Source: JBGQDM01 sp041495845
GTDB lineage: Bacteria > Acidobacteriota > Terriglobia > Terriglobales > Acidobacteriaceae
Assembly (NCBI GenBank): GCA_041495845.1
Contig: JBGQDM010000054.1
Location: forward strand, 1 to 21,018
Reading direction: 5' to 3'
Length of the DNA stretch: 21,018 nt
A program made the position numbers and the translations under genes. The notes beneath the pieces were generated by a model. It was given only the letters and a program-made list of their open reading frames with translations. It ran no database searches and was not told where the DNA came from. Numbering within the stretch: the first letter of the stretch is position 1; every line of letters starts with the position of its first letter. This document shows positions 1-6,560 of the stretch, piece by piece.

Positions 1-88
1 CAAAAGAACGGACGGTAAGAGGCACGCAGAGATTGTAGAAGCGCGCCGGATCGAGTGCCAGAAAAACCGCAGGACAGGGCCCCGGGTT

Positions 89-142
89 GTCTCCGCGTTC
101 TCTGCGGAATTTCTCAGCGCTCTCTGCGTTTTAAGATTTAGC
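89..142 (+). repeat. Dispersed CTCYGCGTY-type repeat, copy A
   Basis: This pyrimidine-rich stretch is built from short units such as CTCCGCGTT, CTCTGCGG and CTCTGCGTTTTA. It ends 3 bp before the stop codon of the minus-strand gene at 145-879. It matches, with substitutions, the 72-bp repeats at 17471-17648 and, in opposite orientation, the copy at 3247-3300. The match was made by eye. The rest of the first 88 bases shows no gene I can support. Confidence 0.7.
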
Positions 143-144
143 AG

Positions 145-879
145 TTATCCCCGGCGGCGGTGTAACACGGAAAACTCAAAGCCGGGATTGGGTGGAAACA
201 TTTCTGCGACCTTGCGCAGGCGCTCCGCGAGCGCATTCGGGGCGAGTAGGGGATAATCGCGCTCGCGCAATTCGTGGTAGTCCACATCCAGTAACAACGT
301 CAGCAGATAGATGGAAATCGCGTCCGAGAACGTGGCGGAAAGATATTCGTTCTTGAATTTTTCCGTCTCCGGCCCGTGGCCGGTGGCCAGCTTGCGCGAT
401 TCCCACGCATCCAGCGAAGTTTCGCCGCGGACGTTCGCTTCTACCTGCTTCCACGCCAGTTCGGAAAACTCCTGCGGCACGCCGGCGCGTTCCACCAGCG
501 CGTGGCCCACATTGATGTAAAACTCGAAAGCGACGGAGAATTTGTCATCCATCAGCCGGGTGGAGATGAAGACACATTGCGAATCGCCCAGGCTGAGATT
601 GCGATGGCAGACGGCGTGATCGCTGAGGGCAACGTCGTAGCGGTCGGCAATCAGAGTCTCGTCGCCCTGACTTACGGTCAACGGTACAAAATAATAGGCT
701 TTGCGTTCGAGCGCCGCGGCCACGGCGCGAGGCACGGCTGCAATCATGCGTTCCAGGTCCGGCCCGGGCAAGGTGATCTCGCCCGCCGAGGCATAGCAGA
801 TCCCGTTGGCGGATTGCGAGACGGGATTGGCACGCACCACTTCAGACGGGGTGCGGGTCAGGACAGAAACCTGCGACAT
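145..879 (-). CDS. Hypothetical protein of unknown function (244 aa)
   Basis: I do not recognise this protein family. The frame stays open upstream to 987, but I take the ATG at 879 as the start because a TACAAT hexamer ends 6 nt before it and the upstream extension is low-quality sequence. The predicted protein is 244 aa. It has no signal peptide and looks soluble and mildly acidic, with a mixed alpha/beta pattern. One hydrophobic run (SIYLLTLLLDVDY, around residues 192-205) is too short and polar at its edges to be a clear membrane segment. No catalytic motif was seen. It diverges from the membrane-protein gene at 941, with 61 bp between the two starts, and its 3' end abuts repeat copy A. 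Codon use looks like that of its neighbours. Confidence 0.75.
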   Translation of the reverse strand: MSQVSVLTRTPSEVVRANPVSQSANGICYASAGEITLPGPDLERMIAAVPRAVAAALERKAYYFVPLTVSQGDETLIADRYDVALSDHAVCHRNLSLGDSQCVFISTRLMDDKFSVAFEFYINVGHALVERAGVPQEFSELAWKQVEANVRGETSLDAWESRKLATGHGPETEKFKNEYLSATFSDAISIYLLTLLLDVDYHELRERDYPLLAPNALAERLRKVAEMFPPNPGFEFSVLHRRRG

Positions 880-885
880 AGCTTG

Positions 886-891
886 ATTGTA
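886..891 (-). promoter_or_regulatory. Candidate -10 element (TACAAT) for the 145-879 gene
   Basis: TACAAT is read on the minus strand and is followed by 6 nt and then ATG. With usual -10 to +1 spacing, transcription would begin at the A of the start codon, giving a leaderless message. No good -35 match and no Shine-Dalgarno sequence is visible. Prediction only. Confidence 0.45.
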
Positions 892-928
892 CCCCACGTG
901 GGCGCTGACCTCAGGACGGCCGCTGGTG

Positions 929-934
929 TAGGGT
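929..934 (+). promoter_or_regulatory. Candidate -10 element (TAGGGT) for the 941 gene
   Basis: TAGGGT is followed by exactly 6 nt and then the ATG at 941, the same geometry as the divergent gene's element. A partial -35 match (CTGACC, 905-910) lies 18 nt upstream. No Shine-Dalgarno sequence precedes the start. The hexamer itself is a weak match (TANNNT only). Confidence 0.35.
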
Positions 935-940
935 AGAAGC

Positions 941-1243
941 ATGGTCAGAGGCGGAACTCGCGGGACGCGGCCGCGGGTGCTCGGCATCGTGCCGCGGGTG
1001 TTGATTACGACGTTCTTGCTGACGCTGCTGTCGTTTGCGCTCAGCCTGCTGCTGGGAATTCTGGGCGTGTCGCTGGCGGGCTGGCTGCATGGACATCATC
1101 CCGACTTGCGCCTGGCCTACCGGTATGTCGCCCTGCCGGTGGCCGCGACGGTGGGCTGCGTCACTCTGGTGGTTTCTTCTGTAGTCGAGGTTCGGCACTA
1201 CCGGCAGGCGGCGGCCCTGGCACGGCTGGAGCAGGTGAGCTGA
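941..1243 (+). CDS. Small membrane protein, unknown function (100 aa)
   Basis: This 100-residue protein has a basic N-terminus (residues 2-19, rich in Arg) followed by two hydrophobic stretches. The first, residues about 20-48 (containing LITTFLLTLLSFALSLLLG), and the second, about 63-83, predict two transmembrane helices. The tail is charged and cytoplasmic by the positive-inside rule. No family was recognised. Its TGA stop shares one base with the ATG of the amidotransferase-like gene (TGATG at 1241-1245), so the two are probably translated in a coupled way. There is no Shine-Dalgarno sequence; a TANNNT hexamer 6 nt upstream suggests a leaderless message. The call as a real gene rests on the overlap, the coherent topology and good coding use. 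Confidence 0.7.
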   Translation: MVRGGTRGTRPRVLGIVPRVLITTFLLTLLSFALSLLLGILGVSLAGWLHGHHPDLRLAYRYVALPVAATVGCVTLVVSSVVEVRHYRQAAALARLEQVS

Positions 1244-2043
1244 TGGACACTCCAAAGACGGCATCCCCGCCGCGAATTGCGATTCCGCTGCCGAAATCGG
1301 GCGATGACGAATACGTTGCGCGTTCCCTGACGCAATATGAAACAGCTGTGCGTGCCGCCGGAGGCGCGCCGGTACGAATTCCACTGGATCGCACCCCGGC
1401 CGAGGCCATGCAGGTGATTGAGCGCTGCGACGCCGTGTTGCTGCCCGGCAGCGGCGCCGACGTGGACCCGGCAAAATATGAGGCGCAACGCGGACCACAT
1501 ACGGCCAATCCCGATCCGCGTCGCGACACCATCGACGAACTCTTGCTGCAGGACGCCTACAACATGCACAAACCGGTGCTGGCCATCTGCTACGGCTTGC
1601 AGAGCTTGAATGTCTATCGCAGCGGGACCCTGGTGCAGCACGTTCCCGACTGGTTGCCGCCAGAAAAGCGCACGCTGGTGAATCACGAAGCGGGAAGAAA
1701 CGTTGCGGTCGCACACTCCGTGGAAATTGAGAGCGATTCGACGCTGGCAAAGGTTGTCGCTTCCGGTGCGTCGCCAACACCACGCGTGATTGCTGTGAAT
1801 TCCAGTCATCATCAAGCGGCGGAGGTAGTGGGCGACGGACTGCGCGTGGTGGCGCGCTGTGCGGAAGACGGCGTCATCGAAGCGCTGGAAGGCACTGCTC
1901 CCGACCATTTTGTGCTGGCGGTGCAGTGGCATCCGGAGCGTGGCGCGGAAACCGACCCGCCATCGCAAGCCATCTTCCGGCGCTTTGTGGAAGCAGCCCG
2001 GGCCAGGCACGGGCAGCTCCAGGGAGAGTTTGAAGCGGTGTGA
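1243..2043 (+). CDS. Gamma-glutamyl-gamma-aminobutyrate hydrolase-like class I amidotransferase (peptidase C26)
   Basis: The 266-aa protein matches the peptidase C26/PuuD group of class I glutamine amidotransferase folds, which hydrolyse gamma-glutamyl amide bonds in the cytoplasm. Visible marks are the oxyanion-type loop LPGSGADVDP (residues 67-76), the nucleophile elbow AICYGLQSLNV with Cys116, the NSSHHQA segment (about 186-192) typical of this group, and the VQWHPE motif giving His230 and Glu232 of the triad. PuuD itself acts in putrescine breakdown, but no other puu genes lie nearby, so the true substrate is uncertain and a gamma-glutamyl peptide is equally possible. The start overlaps the previous stop by one base. 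Alanine racemase begins 34 bp after its stop. Sure of the family, unsure of the substrate. Confidence 0.88.
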   Translation: MDTPKTASPPRIAIPLPKSGDDEYVARSLTQYETAVRAAGGAPVRIPLDRTPAEAMQVIERCDAVLLPGSGADVDPAKYEAQRGPHTANPDPRRDTIDELLLQDAYNMHKPVLAICYGLQSLNVYRSGTLVQHVPDWLPPEKRTLVNHEAGRNVAVAHSVEIESDSTLAKVVASGASPTPRVIAVNSSHHQAAEVVGDGLRVVARCAEDGVIEALEGTAPDHFVLAVQWHPERGAETDPPSQAIFRRFVEAARARHGQLQGEFEAV

Positions 2044-2056
2044 GGACGGACCCGCA

Positions 2057-2062
2057 TATAAT
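2057..2062 (+). promoter_or_regulatory. Candidate -10 element (TATAAT) for alr
   Basis: A perfect consensus TATAAT lies in the 34-bp gap after the amidotransferase stop, 15 nt before the alr ATG. Transcription would begin near 2069, leaving a leader of about 9 nt with no Shine-Dalgarno sequence. No clear -35 hexamer is present at 16-18 nt, so alr may also be read through from upstream. Confidence 0.45.
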
Positions 2063-2077
2063 CGCCGCATTGCCTGC

Positions 2078-3241
2078 ATGAACTCCAACCGCACTCTCAC
2101 CCGCCCTACCTGGGCAGAAATTTCGCTCCGCCGTCTGGGCTGCAACTATCGCTGGTTGCGGGAACGCGCCGCTCCGGCCGCAATTTGCGCCGTCGTCAAG
2201 GCGGACGCCTACGGCCACGGCTGCGTGCCGTGTGCCCGCGCGCTGGCAGCGGAGGGCGCGCAGTGGTTCGGTGCTACCGCTACAGACGACGGGGTGCAGT
2301 TACGTGAAGCGGGAATCACTGGGCGCATCCTCCTACTCTCCGGTTTCTGGCGCGGCGAAGAAGAAGACGTGGTGCGCCACCAGCTCACGCCGGTCGTCTG
2401 GGAGGCGTGGCATATCGAACGTTTGGACGCTGCCGCCGCCAAGCTGAAAAACAAGGTGCATTTGCACCTGAGCGTCGATACCGGCATGGGCCGCGAAGGT
2501 GCGGCGCCAGCGGAACTGCCAAAGATATTGGGCACGCTGCGTGCCGCTCAACATGTGGTGCTCGATGGTCTGTGCTCGCATTTGGCCGCGTCGCAAGTGG
2601 TGGACTCGCCACAGGCAGCAGCGCAGGTAAAACGCTTCCGCAGCGCTGAAGCAGAACTACGGGCAGCCGGCTTTCAGCCCGGGGTGCGGCATCTGGCTAA
2701 TAGCAGTGCGGTCGTCACGCCGCCGCCGGGGTTGGCCGGGGCAGAACCGCTGGAGCTGGTGCGGAGCGGTTTCGCACTCTATGGCTACCTGCTGCCGCTG
2801 GTGCGCGGCGGACGCGAGGAAAAGGCCGCTACGCCGCTCGAACCCGTGCTGGCGTGGAAGACGCGCATCATCTCGCTGAGAAACATCGATGCGAACCAGC
2901 CGTTAGGCTATGACGGCATTTTCGTTACCCGCGCACCTTCCCGCATTGCGGTGCTACCCGTGGGTTACGCCGACGGGTTCAACCGGAAACTCTCGAACGG
3001 TGGTCGCGTGATTGTGCGCGGCGTTTATGCTCCGATCGTCGGACGCATCTCCATGGACCTGACGCTGGTGGATGTAACCCACGTGCCCGGCGCAGAGGCT
3101 GGAGACGAAGTCATTCTGCTGGGCGAAAACGGTGACTGCCGCATCGATGCCTGGGAACATGCGCGGCTAGCGGAAACTACCGCTTACGAAATCTTGTGCG
3201 CGATTAGCGATCGCGTGCCGCGGCGTTACCGCCCGGAATAA
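2078..3241 (+). CDS. alr: Alanine racemase
   Basis: The enzyme interconverts L- and D-alanine using pyridoxal phosphate and supplies D-alanine for peptidoglycan. The 387-aa length is usual for the family. The PLP-binding lysine is Lys41 in AVVKADAYGHG, and the second catalytic base is Tyr278 in PLGYDGIF, near the start of the C-terminal beta domain. The conserved segments HLSVDTGMGREG, LPVGYADGFNR and VGRISMDLTLVDV are all present. The frame stays open upstream to 1859 inside the previous gene, but homology begins just after the ATG at 2078 (TWAEISLRRL is a typical start of the TIM-barrel domain). A consensus -10 lies 15 nt before that ATG. The 3' end faces a convergent amidohydrolase gene, with a dispersed repeat in the gap. 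Confidence 0.97.
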   Translation: MNSNRTLTRPTWAEISLRRLGCNYRWLRERAAPAAICAVVKADAYGHGCVPCARALAAEGAQWFGATATDDGVQLREAGITGRILLLSGFWRGEEEDVVRHQLTPVVWEAWHIERLDAAAAKLKNKVHLHLSVDTGMGREGAAPAELPKILGTLRAAQHVVLDGLCSHLAASQVVDSPQAAAQVKRFRSAEAELRAAGFQPGVRHLANSSAVVTPPPGLAGAEPLELVRSGFALYGYLLPLVRGGREEKAATPLEPVLAWKTRIISLRNIDANQPLGYDGIFVTRAPSRIAVLPVGYADGFNRKLSNGGRVIVRGVYAPIVGRISMDLTLVDVTHVPGAEAGDEVILLGENGDCRIDAWEHARLAETTAYEILCAISDRVPRRYRPE

Positions 3242-3246
3242 CCTCT

Positions 3247-3300
3247 TTTGAAACGCGGAGGGCGCGGAGAACCCCTTCGTGGAGAACGCTGAGAAAATTC
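3247..3300 (-). repeat. Dispersed CTCYGCGTY-type repeat, copy B
   Basis: Read on the minus strand, this segment shows TTCTCAGCGTTCTCC, then TTCTCCGCGCCCTCCGCGTTT. That matches the body of the 17471-17648 repeats with scattered substitutions. It fills most of the 70-bp gap between the convergent 3' ends of alr and the amidohydrolase gene. No clear GC-hairpin plus T-run terminator is present here. Confidence 0.65.
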
Positions 3301-3311
3301 CAGAACGCTTG

Positions 3312-4622
3312 CTAGTGGGCCCAATCGTTTCTGATCACGCTGCCGCCTTTCATCACAAAGCCGACGTGCTCGAGGGTGGTGACATCGGCCAGCGGATCGC
3401 CTAGCACGGCTACGAGATCCGCCCACTTGCCGGGCTCGATGGCGCCGACTTTGTCACCCCAGCCCAGCAGGTCAGCCGCATTCAGCGTGGCCGTGCGAAT
3501 CGCATCGAGCGGTGACATACCGAGGCGGACGTAGACTGCGAACTCGTGGGCGTTGAGGCCGTGCGGGTAGACGGCGGCATCAGTGCCGAAGGCGACTTTC
3601 ACTCCGGCAGCGAAAGCTTTCTTGAGATTGTCCGCGCCCACCGCGCTGACCCGCTGCATTTTCTTGATCATGTAGTCGGGCATGTGGCGGCCGGCCATGT
3701 TGTCCCGGTTCCAGTCCATCAGGTAGAGCGTAGGGACGATATAGGTACCGTTCTTCTTGAGGGTGGCAATGGCGGCGTCATCCATGAGGTGCCCGTGCTC
3801 GATCGAGTCGACGCCGGCCTCCGACGCCCAGCGGACACCTTCGGCGCCGTGGGCATGCGCGGCAACTTTGCGCCCGAGACGATGGGCCTCGGCCACGATG
3901 GTCTTCATTTCCTCCATGGTGAACTGCGATGCGTTGGGGTCGTCGCCCTTGGAGAGAACGCCACCGGTGGCGCAGACCTTGATGACATCGGCGCCGTACT
4001 TGATGGTCTCGCGCACACGATGCTGGACGGCTTCGACGCCGTCCGCCACACCCTCGGACTGGCGGTGGTAGTCGAAGGGCAGCAGGTTGTTGTCGCAGTG
4101 TCCGCCGGTGATGCTGAGCGACGGCCCGCTGACGAGCATGCGCGGGCCGGGGATATCGCCGGCGTTGATGGCATCGCGCAGAGCAACGTCGCTGTAACCG
4201 CTGGCGCCAACGTTCCGCACCGTGGTGAAACCAGCATCGAGAGTGATGCGGGCGTTCTTGGCGCCGGTGAGCGCTTCACGGGGGATGGAGATTCCCAGAC
4301 CTTCGTAGCCAAACTGGCCGGGGTCGAAGGTCAAATGGGTGTGGGCGTCGATCAGGCCGGGCAGCACGGTGGCTTTCGACAGGTCTACGACAGTGGCGCC
4401 GCCGGTTTTGGCATCAGCCATGGGGCCGACGCTGACGATCTTGTCGTCTTCAATCACGATGGCCTGGTCGGTGAGAAGGCGGCCCGCTTTGACGTCCAAC
4501 AACCTGCCAGCGTGGACCAGGACGCGGCGGGGGGCAGGGGTGGGAGCAGGAGACTGGGCGGCAGACCAGGTGCTTGTTGCCAGGCAGAGGGTTACAACCC
4601 CAAGCCATCGTTGCATCTTCAT
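3312..4622 (-). CDS. Secreted metal-dependent amidohydrolase (imidazolonepropionase/prolidase-like)
   Basis: The 436-aa protein belongs to the amidohydrolase superfamily, which uses one or two metal ions to hydrolyse amide or ester bonds. Residues 1-22 form a signal peptide (MKMQRWLGVVTLCLAT, then an AAQ-type cleavage region), so it probably acts in the periplasm or outside. Metal and catalytic candidates in order are His94 and His96 (IDAHTHL), Lys215 in DVIKVCATGG (likely carboxylated), His256 and His258 (AAHAHG), His276 (IEHGHL) and Asp348 (FGTDAA). This pattern fits the group containing bacterial Xaa-Pro/Xaa-Arg dipeptidases, but the substrate cannot be read from sequence. The frame extends to 5093, antisense to the next gene. 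I chose ATG 4622 because GGAGG lies 6 nt upstream and the signal peptide follows directly. Confidence 0.92.
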   Translation of the reverse strand: MKMQRWLGVVTLCLATSTWSAAQSPAPTPAPRRVLVHAGRLLDVKAGRLLTDQAIVIEDDKIVSVGPMADAKTGGATVVDLSKATVLPGLIDAHTHLTFDPGQFGYEGLGISIPREALTGAKNARITLDAGFTTVRNVGASGYSDVALRDAINAGDIPGPRMLVSGPSLSITGGHCDNNLLPFDYHRQSEGVADGVEAVQHRVRETIKYGADVIKVCATGGVLSKGDDPNASQFTMEEMKTIVAEAHRLGRKVAAHAHGAEGVRWASEAGVDSIEHGHLMDDAAIATLKKNGTYIVPTLYLMDWNRDNMAGRHMPDYMIKKMQRVSAVGADNLKKAFAAGVKVAFGTDAAVYPHGLNAHEFAVYVRLGMSPLDAIRTATLNAADLLGWGDKVGAIEPGKWADLVAVLGDPLADVTTLEHVGFVMKGGSVIRNDWAH

Positions 4623-4716
4623 TCGTCCTCCGAAAATTGAGCAGGCATCATAACCCATTCCGGCGGGAGGCAGTAAAAAGGCGGAGGAGCGTGCTAAACT
4701 TTCAGTGTCGCCCTTC

Positions 4717-5805
4717 ATGCGTTCTGACCTGGAAAACCTACTAGCTTTGCAGGATGTCGACCGCGAAATCGCGCGGTTGAGCGAGGAAGTCGCCGCTTTG
4801 CCGCTCCGAGTGGCGGCGATTGAGGCCCAACTGGCCGCGACCCAGGTACGGTTGGAGCAGGCGCGCCTGGCGGTGAAAGCCGATGACGCCGCGCGCAAGA
4901 AGCATGATGCCGCCATCATCGACCTGCAACAGAGAATCTCCAAGTATCGCGACCAGTCCCTCGACGTCAAGACCAACGACCAATACCGGGCCCTGATGCA
5001 TGAAATTGAATTCGCGCAGCACGAGATCCGGGGCAACGAGGACAAGCTGATTGAGTTGATGGAGAAGGCGGAAGCACGCGAGAAGGACGTCAAGGCCGCC
5101 GAGGCGGAACTGAAGGCCGAGACGGCAGAAATCGAGAAAGAAAAAGAGGTAGCGCGCGAGAAGACAGCCGAGGACGAGAAGCTGCTGGCCGAATGGAACG
5201 CAAAGCGCGACCAGGTGCGGTCGGGCGTGGCGGAAGACCTGCTACAGCATTACGAGCGGGTGGCAAAATTCCGCAAGACGGGGATTGCGGAAGTGCGCGA
5301 CGGTAAATGCACCACCTGCCAGGTAAAGCTGCGCCCGCAAGTGTTTGCCGAGGTGCGCGCGGGTGAGAAGTTGATGATCTGCGAGTCGTGCCAGCGCATT
5401 CTCTACTACACTCCGCCGCCATCGACGGCAGAAGCCGAAACCAAGAAGCGGCGCGCCAAACCCAAGGCTGACGCCGGGCAGGCCTGGTTCTATCGCGCCG
5501 ACTATGGGACGCACGGCGAGGCGTTGCTGCTCTTTCTCAACGGCGGCGAGAATTCCATCCGGCGCATCTTTGATCTTCACACCGGACGTGTGGTGCAGGA
5601 GCAGGAAACCAGGGCCGGCGCCTACAGCGCGGCCTTTGCCGAAGACCTGGCCGGGGCACTGCGGCTGAACGGCTTCTGGCCGGAAGAAGAACTTACCGAG
5701 TATGGCAACGAGTTGCCCATGATCGTGCTGGACGTGCTGCACCGCGATCTGAGTTTGGCGCTGGCCGAGGCAGGTGCGGCGCACAAGGAAACGGTGGCGT
5801 CGTAA
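4717..5805 (+). CDS. Coiled-coil C4 zinc-ribbon protein with C-terminal extension
   Basis: Residues 1 to about 185 are a long charged coiled coil, including the segment VKTNDQYRALMHEIEFA that is characteristic of the DUF164 / C4 zinc-ribbon family (relatives of HP0958/FlgZ and CdsZ). Next comes a zinc ribbon with CTTC (Cys198, Cys201) and CESC (Cys222, Cys225), then QRILYY. Family proteins usually end there at about 240-250 aa. This one adds a basic linker (KKRRAKPK) and a roughly 105-residue C-terminal region of unknown function, starting near AWFYRADYG. Relatives act as adaptors or chaperones, so a nucleic-acid or protein partner is expected, but none is evident here. The start is uncertain: GTG 4705 adds four residues, but ATG 4717 (MRSDLENLLALQ) fits the family start better. 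Its 3' end converges on the toxin gene with a 6-bp gap. Confidence 0.88.
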   Translation: MRSDLENLLALQDVDREIARLSEEVAALPLRVAAIEAQLAATQVRLEQARLAVKADDAARKKHDAAIIDLQQRISKYRDQSLDVKTNDQYRALMHEIEFAQHEIRGNEDKLIELMEKAEAREKDVKAAEAELKAETAEIEKEKEVAREKTAEDEKLLAEWNAKRDQVRSGVAEDLLQHYERVAKFRKTGIAEVRDGKCTTCQVKLRPQVFAEVRAGEKLMICESCQRILYYTPPPSTAEAETKKRRAKPKADAGQAWFYRADYGTHGEALLLFLNGGENSIRRIFDLHTGRVVQEQETRAGAYSAAFAEDLAGALRLNGFWPEEELTEYGNELPMIVLDVLHRDLSLALAEAGAAHKETVAS

Positions 5806-5811
5806 AGTGGG

Positions 5812-6210
5812 TTATTCCCAGGTAGCGTCCACGTAGTCCCGCGCGGTGACCACCCGGATGTCCCTGAACTTTCCTACCACAAGCAAATCCTTGTCGCCGG
5901 AGACAATCAGGCTGGCGCCAGCGCGCCAGGCGCACTCGAAAACCATGTCGTCGGTGGGGTCGCGACAGACGCCGTGAATCGCTCCCGAGACAGCGACTCG
6001 CACGGCGCCATCGAGATAGGTGAGCAAACTCAGGCGCGCATGCGGCCGTCCCCACCCCATTTTTTCCGTAAGCACGCGGAGGACTTCGACCTGGATTTCG
6101 TGACAATAGGCAATCCGGTGCTCCACCAGCGCCCGGCGCAGGGCCAGCAGCGGCGTTCGGTCAAATTGCAGGGCAGAGATCCAAACGCCGGAGTCGAGGA
6201 CAACAATCAC
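5812..6210 (-). CDS. PIN-domain toxin of a toxin-antitoxin pair
   Basis: This 132-aa protein resembles the PIN-family putative toxins of the COG1569/TIGR00305 group, which are Mg-dependent RNases. Acidic candidates are Asp6 (VVLDSGVW), Glu42 (EIQVEVLRVL), Asp84 and Asp87/Asp88 (CRDPTDDMVF), and Asp106/Asp108 (VSGDKDLL). The first motif reads LDSG rather than the usual LDTN, but the catalytic Asp is kept. The start is GTG at 6210. Its first bases overlap the antitoxin stop as GTGA (6207-6210), a 4-bp overlap typical of translational coupling. Target RNA cannot be inferred. Length and motifs suggest an intact, active protein. Confidence 0.87.
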   Translation of the reverse strand: MIVVLDSGVWISALQFDRTPLLALRRALVEHRIAYCHEIQVEVLRVLTEKMGWGRPHARLSLLTYLDGAVRVAVSGAIHGVCRDPTDDMVFECAWRAGASLIVSGDKDLLVVGKFRDIRVVTARDYVDATWE

Positions 6211-6482
6211 CGCCGGGCCTTGCGCTTGGGCGGCCGGCTCCTGGCTTCGTCGACCAAGCCCTCTACGTCGCTTTCGGTGTAGCGGGCTGGATTCCGCGTC
6301 TGGGCGTAGTCGAGGTCCGTCTGCAGGCGACGGCGCAGGCGCTCTGCCCGGTAGGAGCGGAAGGCTTCGCGAAACAGTTCGCTGACGTTGCGGCTTTCTT
6401 CGCGCGCCACCCGGTCCACCTCGCGGGCGAGGTCGCGGGGGAAACTTATGGTAAAAACGCGCGATGAGCGGCCGGCACCCAT
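6207..6482 (-). CDS. Ribbon-helix-helix antitoxin
   Basis: The 91-aa protein begins with a ribbon-helix-helix DNA-binding region: the beta strand VFTISFPRDL (residues 9-18), helix 1 (AREVDRVAREE), the turn around SRNVS and helix 2 (ELFREAFRSYRAERLRRRL). The C-terminal half (about 55-91) is polar and highly charged and should wrap the PIN toxin. In such pairs the antitoxin blocks the RNase and represses its own promoter. It lies upstream of the toxin and overlaps it by 4 bp. The start ATG at 6482 has no Shine-Dalgarno sequence; a TACAAT hexamer lies 10 nt upstream, inside a perfect inverted repeat. The family (CopG/ParD-like) is inferred from the fold pattern. Confidence 0.87.
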   Translation of the reverse strand: MGAGRSSRVFTISFPRDLAREVDRVAREESRNVSELFREAFRSYRAERLRRRLQTDLDYAQTRNPARYTESDVEGLVDEARSRPPKRKARR

Positions 6483-6492
6483 ACTGTGTTAC

Positions 6493-6498
6493 ATTGTA
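6493..6498 (-). promoter_or_regulatory. Candidate -10 element (TACAAT) for the toxin-antitoxin operon
   Basis: TACAAT on the minus strand is 10 nt from the antitoxin ATG, predicting a leader of only about 4 nt. It overlaps one arm of the operator palindrome by five bases, so repressor binding would block polymerase. The -35 region (TTTTCT, 17 nt upstream) is weak. Confidence 0.5.
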
Positions 6499-6514
6499 CG
6501 ATATTGTCGTACAA
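6494..6514. promoter_or_regulatory. Palindromic operator of the toxin-antitoxin operon
   Basis: Perfect 8-bp arms, TTGTACGA (6494-6501) and TCGTACAA (6507-6514), are separated by 5 bp. The element starts 12 bp upstream of the antitoxin start and covers its likely -10. This is the expected site for ribbon-helix-helix autorepression. It also lies 47 bp upstream of the divergent rlmI start, so it could affect both genes. Confidence 0.7.
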
Positions 6515-6560
6515 AAGAAAAGACGCGGATCGCCCACCTTCCCTCCCACAACCAGCTAAG

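Noticed and set aside
3546..4640. Plus-strand open frame of 364 codons opposite the amidohydrolase
   Set aside because: The minus strand has a full amidohydrolase with signal peptide, metal ligands and Shine-Dalgarno site; the plus frame has no recognisable content.
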